The translations under genes were made by a program, and so were the position numbers. A stretch of DNA of 40,511 nucleotides from Cyanobacteria bacterium UBA11153. Its GTDB lineage: Bacteria; Cyanobacteriota; Cyanobacteriia; Cyanobacteriales; Coleofasciculaceae. The notes below the pieces were generated by a model that was given only the letters and a program-made list of their open reading frames with translations, had not been told where the DNA came from and ran no database searches. The stretch lies in contig DOIX01000017.1 in assembly GCA_003511885.1 (NCBI GenBank), positions 29,710 to 70,220 of the forward strand, written 5' to 3'. Shown piece by piece: positions 35,276-40,511 of the stretch (position 1 is the stretch's first letter; every line of letters starts with the position of its first letter).

Positions 35276-37231
35276 ATGATACACCAAAAAATGAATCAAA
35301 CCAAAAATGCGATTGCCCCAAAAAGACAACAAGAAGCGATTGCCCCATCTCTGGCCCAAAACCCTCAACATTCTCCCCATCCAATTGAAGAATTACAAAG
35401 CTCGATTGGCAATCGCGCAGTTAACCAACGCCTGACAAATCAGCCGATTGTACAAGCCAAACCACTGTTTCGGGGTTTATCTCATGAATTACTCGTTCAA
35501 CCCAAACTGATGATTGGCACACCTGGGGATAAATATGAACAGGAAGCCGATTTGGTGGCGAAACAAGCTGTCAGTCAGATTAATGGGGTGGAAAACTCAA
35601 GGATACAGCAACTAGAAATACAGGGGCGCGATAGCGAAGCGCTGCAAAGAAGCGCAAATCGCAATTTTCCACTGAGGATGAAGCCCACAATCCAACATCT
35701 ATCTCCGGATAGCATGGCTGTTACACCTGAATTAGAAACTTCAATTCAGGAGTCAAAAGGCGGCGGACAACCACTTTCTAATACTATTCGCCAACCAATG
35801 GAAGATGCCTTGAAAGCAGATTTTAGTGGGGTAAAAGTTCATACCGACAATCAATCCGATCGACTGAATCAATCAATTCAATCCCGTGCCTTTACGACGG
35901 AAAAAGATATTTTCTTCCGACGGGGAACCTATAACCCTGAAAGTCGGGCAGGACAAGAATTAATTGCCCATGAATTGACTCATGTGGTACAACAACAAAG
36001 CGTACTAAAACCAATAGTCCAGAGGGATATAATTATTGGGGAATGGAATGACAACACAATTACAACATCAGAGCTACAAAATCATATAAAGCTGCAGATT
36101 AGTAATCAGAATAACCAAGATAATTTGGAGCAAAAAGTCAACTATATAAGGTCACAAATCGACAATCAAGAATTCAAATACATAGGGGAAATAAATAATA
36201 TAATATCTGAGTTAGCGACAAAATTTACAACAGAGGCAGAAGCTACAGAAGTTAAAGAAATTACAGAAACTCCAAAACCTAAACGACATCCTTCGACAAA
36301 CCGAGAACATCAGATGCATCGTGCTAAGTCAGTCACTTTACAGCAGCAGAAACTGGCGGAACTGATCTACCTCAATATTGCCAATAAGATGACAATGTGG
36401 GCAAGTTCGACAGGTGGAGTAGCTATTCTAGCACCCATCAAGTCAATTTCAAGAATTCTGGAGAAGTTGAAAGCAAAATCAGAAGAACAGTTAGAGAAAA
36501 AATCAGCAGGAAAGTTGAAAACAAAAGTAGAAAAGGAAAATGCTCCTTTCTGGGATCTACAAATGAAGGATGTCAAGGATACCCTAAGAGGATCTATACT
36601 CTATGAAAACATGAGAGCTTTATATGAAGGAGCGAAAAAAATTAAAAATGCTCCCGATCAAAACAACCCAATATTGCGGGTTATCAAAGCAAATGAGTTA
36701 TTTACTCATCCCAAAAAAGATGGGGGTTATAGAGATATAAAAATTGTGTTTGCTTACCGAATAGATGAGGCTAAAGAGATACCAATAGAGCTACAATTAA
36801 ATCTAGCTCAGAATGTTGTTGTCAAGGAAGGTAAGCAGTTTTCACAGCCTCTAAAGCTGAGATGGAATAAGTCGATTCCTAATTGGTTCGATACTCAAGC
36901 AAATTATCACTACGAGAAGCAATTCAACGCTGAAAAGTATTTAAGAAATCTGGAGAAACGGATCCCCACAGAATTGAGACATTCCATCAGTGATAAAATG
37001 AAAGAATTATCCAGATTAATAGATAAATATGGACACAAAATAATACCTTTGTCACATACAATCTATGAAAGGGAGCAACAAAGAAAATCCGAGCGCAGAG
37101 ACAGGATAGCGAATAAAATATATAAGTTGTTGTTTGATATAGAACAGATTTTGGGGACTCCGGGAACAACAGAACTTCCAGATCTGCGAAATCTAGGCTT
37201 TGATGATGCCAATCCTCCTCCTAGGAATTGA
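35276..37231 (+). CDS. DUF4157 CIS cargo with RelA/SpoT-like C-terminus
   Basis: 651 residues. Start at ATG 35276 rather than 35261, because GGAG lies 9 bases before it and MIHQKMNQTKNA aligns with MRHQKLSKNKNA of cargo 1. The N-terminal 240 residues parallel cargo 1 (PIEELQSSIGNRAVNQRL; VQPKLMIGTPGDKYEQEADL; LIAHELTHVVQQ with H232-E-L-T-H236). After a variable linker and a Lys-rich coiled coil comes a domain with VKDTLRGSILYENMRALYEG (D435, R438), DGGYRDIKIVFAY (Y485, R486) and PIELQLNL (E505, Q507). This order matches the RelA/SpoT synthetase pattern, in which GYR binds nucleotide and ExQ holds catalytic acid. No HD, TGS or ACT domain is present. A (p)ppGpp-, ppApp- or RNA-pyrophosphorylating toxin is the natural guess, but not proven. 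Confidence 0.78.
   Translation: MIHQKMNQTKNAIAPKRQQEAIAPSLAQNPQHSPHPIEELQSSIGNRAVNQRLTNQPIVQAKPLFRGLSHELLVQPKLMIGTPGDKYEQEADLVAKQAVSQINGVENSRIQQLEIQGRDSEALQRSANRNFPLRMKPTIQHLSPDSMAVTPELETSIQESKGGGQPLSNTIRQPMEDALKADFSGVKVHTDNQSDRLNQSIQSRAFTTEKDIFFRRGTYNPESRAGQELIAHELTHVVQQQSVLKPIVQRDIIIGEWNDNTITTSELQNHIKLQISNQNNQDNLEQKVNYIRSQIDNQEFKYIGEINNIISELATKFTTEAEATEVKEITETPKPKRHPSTNREHQMHRAKSVTLQQQKLAELIYLNIANKMTMWASSTGGVAILAPIKSISRILEKLKAKSEEQLEKKSAGKLKTKVEKENAPFWDLQMKDVKDTLRGSILYENMRALYEGAKKIKNAPDQNNPILRVIKANELFTHPKKDGGYRDIKIVFAYRIDEAKEIPIELQLNLAQNVVVKEGKQFSQPLKLRWNKSIPNWFDTQANYHYEKQFNAEKYLRNLEKRIPTELRHSISDKMKELSRLIDKYGHKIIPLSHTIYEREQQRKSERRDRIANKIYKLLFDIEQILGTPGTTELPDLRNLGFDDANPPPRN
35628..35645. repeat. 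Short dispersed repeat in cargo gene 2
   Basis: GCGATAGCGAAGCGCTGC, the exact reverse complement of 33061-33078 in cargo gene 1. It encodes the extra residues RDSEALQ that are absent from the aligned part of cargo 1 (before LRMKP). Confidence 0.85.
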
Positions 37232-37349
37232 GATCGGTGAGCAAGCCTTCTGGGCTAAGGTGGAAAGCATTCGGGAACAGATGAAGACAGAAGGCTTGAA
37301 ATCAACTAGAAACTTAACACTTAACATTGAAAACCATGCGGGTGATTAG
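37203..37349 (+). CDS. Doubtful 48-codon frame between cargo 2 and higB
   Basis: An ATG ATG start overlaps the end of cargo 2 and the frame runs to TAG at 37347, overlapping the start of the higB gene: EIGEQAFWAKVESIREQMKT forms a plausible amphipathic helix. No ribosome binding site is obvious. It might be a tiny immunity or accessory peptide, or the relic of a lost gene; no homolog comes to mind. Confidence 0.25.
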   Translation: MMPILLLGIEIGEQAFWAKVESIREQMKTEGLKSTRNLTLNIENHAGD

Positions 37350-37644
37350 TCGGAGGAGTTTACGAGAATTTTGGGAAAAGAACTCAACAGCTAGAAATAG
37401 CTTATTATTATGGTATGATAGAATTAGTAAATCTTCCCTTGAGAACTTCGCCCAATTGCGTCAACTATTTCCCTTGGCTGATTTAGTTGGCAACTTTACT
37501 GTTTTTAATGTCAGTGGTAATAATTATCGCTTAATTACTTATATTGATTATCAAGCACAAATCGTTTTTATTCGTGCCGTTTTAACCCATAAAGATTACA
37601 ATCGAGAGAATTGGAAAAATGACAACTGGTTTAACAGCCCCTAG
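37336..37644 (+). CDS. higB: HigB-family mRNA interferase toxin (type II TA)
   Basis: 102 residues from ATG 37336; a TTG three codons earlier is less likely. MRVISRRSLREFWEKNSTAR, FAQLRQLFPLADLVGNFTVF then NVSGNNYRLITYIDYQAQIV and FIRAVLTHKDYNRENW match the HigB subfamily of RelE-fold ribosome-dependent mRNA endonucleases. Toxin-first gene order and overlap with the downstream antitoxin are typical of higBA. It sits between the cargo genes and the CIS ATPase gene. Confidence 0.92.
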   Translation: MRVISRRSLREFWEKNSTARNSLLLWYDRISKSSLENFAQLRQLFPLADLVGNFTVFNVSGNNYRLITYIDYQAQIVFIRAVLTHKDYNRENWKNDNWFNSP

Positions 37645-38005
37645 CTCTTATTACATTAATTTAATCGTAGAATTTGCACCTCGTCCTATTACGAGTGACG
37701 CTGAACTAATTGTAACTCAGCAAAGAATATACTCAATATTAGATCGAAATAATCTCAATCAAGACGATCGAGATTATCTAAGAGTGTTAGGATTGTTGGT
37801 CTATGATTATGAAGAACAAAATGAAAAGTTTCCTAAATTAACTGATGGAGAATTATTACAAACTTTAATGGAAGACTATAATCTAAATATACAAGATTTT
37901 TTAGGGATTTTCGATCGAGAACAAACGATTTTGGATGTATTAAACGGAAAACGTCAACTCAATTCTCAGGAGGCTTTCAAATTGCGATCGCTGATATTGT
38001 CATGA
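37619..38005 (+). CDS. higA: HigA-type antitoxin
   Basis: 128 residues; ATG lies within the last 26 bases of higB, so translation is coupled. The N-terminal half (ITSDAELIVTQQRIYSILDR) is the usual HigA linker, followed by LGLLVYDYEEQNEKFPKLTD, and the C-terminal half (LLQTLMEDYNLNIQDFLGIF, VLNGKRQLNSQEAFKLRSLI) is an XRE/Cro helix-turn-helix. It should neutralise HigB and repress the operon. Confidence 0.88.
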   Translation: MTTGLTAPSSYYINLIVEFAPRPITSDAELIVTQQRIYSILDRNNLNQDDRDYLRVLGLLVYDYEEQNEKFPKLTDGELLQTLMEDYNLNIQDFLGIFDREQTILDVLNGKRQLNSQEAFKLRSLILS

Positions 38006-38146
38006 GAGGCTTAGATTTCCTAGGGTGTCCTATTGAAAGTGTCAGACACCAGATATTTCAGTCATTGATGGCGCAAATATCCAAAATTTATTTGTAACAT
38101 TAACCCAATTGTATCTAAAAAATCCTACAATTTTATCTGAAACAAA

Positions 38147-40511
38147 ATGGCTGAGATTAGCACCGAAACCCCGGAAAATTCACCTATTATCTTGGAACAA
38201 AATCAGCGTTTATCTGATTCTCTCCTCTGGCAACTCCAACGCAATTATTTTGAACAACAAAGCATTCAAGCATGGAGTCAAGGCACTGTCCCTCACTACA
38301 TAACAAGTAACCCTTTTATTGCCAACGCTTACGCCAAAGTTGTTTTTGGCTTTTTCCGAGATTGCTATGGGGAAACTGATTTCTCAGAAAACTTTAGTAA
38401 AATAGATCGAACTCAACCAATTTATATTATCGAACTCGGTTCGGGTTGCGGTCGCTTGGCTTACCATTTCTTGAAACGATTTCAGGATATCCATACAAAT
38501 TCCATCTGCCGAAATATTCCGTTTCAGTATATTATGACAGATTTTACGGAACGGAATTTAGACTATTGGCAGTCTCATCCTTGGTTGCAGCCTTTAATTT
38601 CTCAAGGCATCCTCGACTTTGCCTGTTTCGATCTAGAATGCGATCGCGAAATTAAACTGAGTCAGTCTGGCAATATCCTCTCTGTCGATACCCTGAAAAA
38701 CCCAGTTATCATCCTGGCAAACTATGTTTTCGACAGTATCCCTCAAGATATATTTTATCTTGAAAATGGCAAACTATACGAACGATTAGTTACTCTCTCT
38801 ACATCTCAACCCGTCGCCAATTTTGACAATCCAGAATTGCTCAAACATTTAGAAACTATTTACCACAATCGCCTCGTCACCAACAGATATTACGAGGATT
38901 CAGACTTCAACTGCATTCTCGAAGATTACCAGAAACAGCTAACCCATACTACCCTCGTATTTCCTGTTGCAGCACTTGAAGGTATTCGCAATTTATGCCA
39001 TCTCAGTGGAGGACGGATGTTACTTCTTTCCGGCGATAAAGGCTACAGCCATCCTTCTACCCTCCAAAATCGCGGTGACCCCAAAATTACTCGTCACGGC
39101 AGTTTCTCCATGATGGTAAACTATCACGCGATCGCGCAATATATTCAAAATCAAGGAGGGCAATTTCTTGATACAAGTCACCAGCATACCAGCTTAGATA
39201 TCTGTGCTTTTCTTTTAGGCAATTTCTCTAAAGATTATCGAGAAACGCGCCTAGCTTATCGCGAAGCTATAGAAAAATCTAGTCCTGATGATTTCTTCTC
39301 TTTAAAAAAAGGAATTGAAAAAAATTATCAGAATTTAAGTTTAGAACAAATTCTCGCCTATTTACGACTGAGTTTCTGGGATGCGAATATTTTTTGGGGC
39401 TGTTTTCCTACATTAATGCAGCAGGTAGAATCGGCTTCGGAGTCAATTAAAGGTCAAGTATATTTGGCAATTGAGCAAATCTGGGATAATTACTATCCAA
39501 TCGGAGAAAAACGCGACATTGCCTTTGCCTTGGGAACAGTCTTAGCCCAAATTGAATACTATCCTCAAGCCTTGCCATATTTTAACTATTCTCTACAACT
39601 TTATGGCGCTGATGCGGATACTCTTTACAATATCGGAATTTGTCACTATCAATTAGAAGAATTTGAGGAAGCGCTGGATAAAATTACTCTATCTTTGGCA
39701 TTAAAACCAGATTTTGCCGCAGCGAAAAGAATGGAGAGACAGATTCAAAAAATACTCGATCCCATGGCAGATACAGTTTTACCAGAAGAAGTATCAGCGG
39801 AATTTACTCAAGCAGAGATGAAGGTTGAATCTCCTGTTAATGAAATAACTTTTCTATTACAAAGATTAGATATACGTTTAGAATACGCCCTCGCAGCCGC
39901 CGAAATCGCCTACGGAAAATCTGCCGCTACCGACTCCTATCGCGGCTTACATGTTAATTCAGAAGACATACATCGTTCCCTCTCTCATCCCCCTGGCGTT
40001 CCCCTATTTCACCCAAATGCCGAAATCAATCTCCCATCAGATTTCATCCCCGCCGATTCCCGTTTAGCCCAGTTACAGCAGCAATTTGAGTTATCGGAGT
40101 TCGATGTAGATATAATTGCGATCGCACTTGCCCCGGAATTGGATCTCCGCTACCATCGCATCTACGCCTACCTCCAAGACGACATCCGCTGCAAGCTTCC
40201 CAGTGTCGATTTAGCCCTCAATTTACTCTGCCCTCATGCCGCAGATAAACTGGCTAAACGCATCCATTTTGCCCCAGATGCTCCTTTAATTCGTCATAAT
40301 TTATTACATCTAGTTTCCGATAGCACGAGTGCAAAATCTACCCTTTTAGCTCGTGAATTTTATCTGGACAACCAAATAGTTCGCTTTCTCCTCGCCCAAC
40401 CCGGAATCGACGAGCGACTCGCCCCCTATTGTCAACTTATTTACCCTACTATTTCTCCGATCAATTTATCTTTAACCCCCGAATTAAAACAAGGATTCAA
40501 AACCTTACTTA
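38147..40511 (+). CDS. SAM methyltransferase - TPR - CIS AAA+ ATPase (Pvc15-like) fusion, partial
   Basis: An open frame of 788 codons with no stop, cut by the window end. TGA at 38138 precedes the first ATG by two codons, so 38147 is the start. Domain 1 (about 20-350): class I methyltransferase of the MidA/COG1565 kind, motif I ELGSGCGRLAYHF (E96-G102) and ILANYVFDSIP (190-199). Domain 2 (about 455-530): TPRs (LGTVLAQIEYYPQALPYF, TLYNIGICHYQLEEFEEALD). Domain 3 (from about 565): the winged-helix N-terminal region of eCIS AAA+ proteins, ITFLLQRLDIRLEYALAAAE, YRGLHVNSEDIHRSLSHPPG, FDVDIIAIALAPELDLRYHR, PSVDLALNLLCPHAADKLAK and HFAPDAPLIRHNLLHLVS. The Walker motifs would lie past the edge, so ATPase activity is inferred. 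Confidence 0.88.
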   Translation, partial: MAEISTETPENSPIILEQNQRLSDSLLWQLQRNYFEQQSIQAWSQGTVPHYITSNPFIANAYAKVVFGFFRDCYGETDFSENFSKIDRTQPIYIIELGSGCGRLAYHFLKRFQDIHTNSICRNIPFQYIMTDFTERNLDYWQSHPWLQPLISQGILDFACFDLECDREIKLSQSGNILSVDTLKNPVIILANYVFDSIPQDIFYLENGKLYERLVTLSTSQPVANFDNPELLKHLETIYHNRLVTNRYYEDSDFNCILEDYQKQLTHTTLVFPVAALEGIRNLCHLSGGRMLLLSGDKGYSHPSTLQNRGDPKITRHGSFSMMVNYHAIAQYIQNQGGQFLDTSHQHTSLDICAFLLGNFSKDYRETRLAYREAIEKSSPDDFFSLKKGIEKNYQNLSLEQILAYLRLSFWDANIFWGCFPTLMQQVESASESIKGQVYLAIEQIWDNYYPIGEKRDIAFALGTVLAQIEYYPQALPYFNYSLQLYGADADTLYNIGICHYQLEEFEEALDKITLSLALKPDFAAAKRMERQIQKILDPMADTVLPEEVSAEFTQAEMKVESPVNEITFLLQRLDIRLEYALAAAEIAYGKSAATDSYRGLHVNSEDIHRSLSHPPGVPLFHPNAEINLPSDFIPADSRLAQLQQQFELSEFDVDIIAIALAPELDLRYHRIYAYLQDDIRCKLPSVDLALNLLCPHAADKLAKRIHFAPDAPLIRHNLLHLVSDSTSAKSTLLAREFYLDNQIVRFLLAQPGIDERLAPYCQLIYPTISPINLSLTPELKQGFKTLL

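Noticed and set aside
38109..38655. Two short forward frames at 38109-38303 and 38446-38655
   Set aside because: They are out-of-frame shadows of the long methyltransferase-TPR-AAA+ reading frame starting at 38147, which shows clear conserved motifs throughout.

Overview
The window looks like a stretch of chromosome from a filamentous cyanobacterium, probably Oscillatoriales-like. The reasons are a ferredoxin-type nitrite reductase with an NrtA-family lipoprotein, a giant Ser/Thr kinase-ATPase-histidine kinase of the kind common in cyanobacteria, many HIP1 octamers (GCGATCGC, well over ten copies), and intergenic spacers full of cyanobacterial dispersed repeats (CCCCCAGCCCC blocks, TTGACTA and GGGAGTA tandem runs). 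All supported genes lie on the + strand. No IS transposase, tRNA, rRNA or CRISPR array was seen.

Layout. (1) 1-4184: nirA, an attenuator-like RNA structure, and an orphan nrtA-like Tat lipoprotein gene without the usual permease and ATPase genes beside it. (2) 4185-9656: one 1823-residue sensor kinase. (3) 9922-29998: a nearly complete contractile injection system (CIS; eCIS/thylakoid-CIS type). In order: Pvc16/DUF4255 cap, a transthyretin-fold accessory protein, two sheath proteins, a tube protein, a tail-assembly-chaperone-like gene with an overlapping -1 frame extension, a second tube protein, a repetitive Pvc6-like protein, the LysM Pvc7 protein, gpD-like and gpV-like spike parts, PAAR tip, gp25, two baseplate J proteins, gpI, an S74-terminated fibre, and a small coiled-coil protein. 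(4) 30001-31912: a broken Uma2 gene and two intact Uma2 genes. (5) 32292-37231: a HEAT-like protein followed by two CIS cargo candidates. Both share a DUF4157/HELTH N-terminal module; one ends in a GlnD-like nucleotidyltransferase, the other in a RelA/SpoT-like synthetase. (6) 37336-38005: a HigB-HigA toxin-antitoxin pair. (7) 38147 to the window end: a long reading frame, cut by the edge, that joins a SAM methyltransferase, TPRs and the N-terminal part of the CIS AAA+ ATPase (Pvc15).

How it fits together: the CIS genes build a contracting sheath around a tube with a spike, baseplate and fibres. The two DUF4157 proteins are the likely payload, and both C-termini belong to nucleotide-handling enzyme families, which suggests interference with nitrogen/PII or alarmone signalling in the target cell, or in the producer itself if the device is anchored inside. 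No tape-measure gene (Pvc14) is visible before the AAA+ fusion. The most unusual points are the start-less frameshift-type chaperone extension, the two nucleotide-signalling effectors, the methyltransferase-TPR-AAA+ fusion, and dispersed DNA repeats that have become in-frame peptide inserts in baseplate and effector genes.
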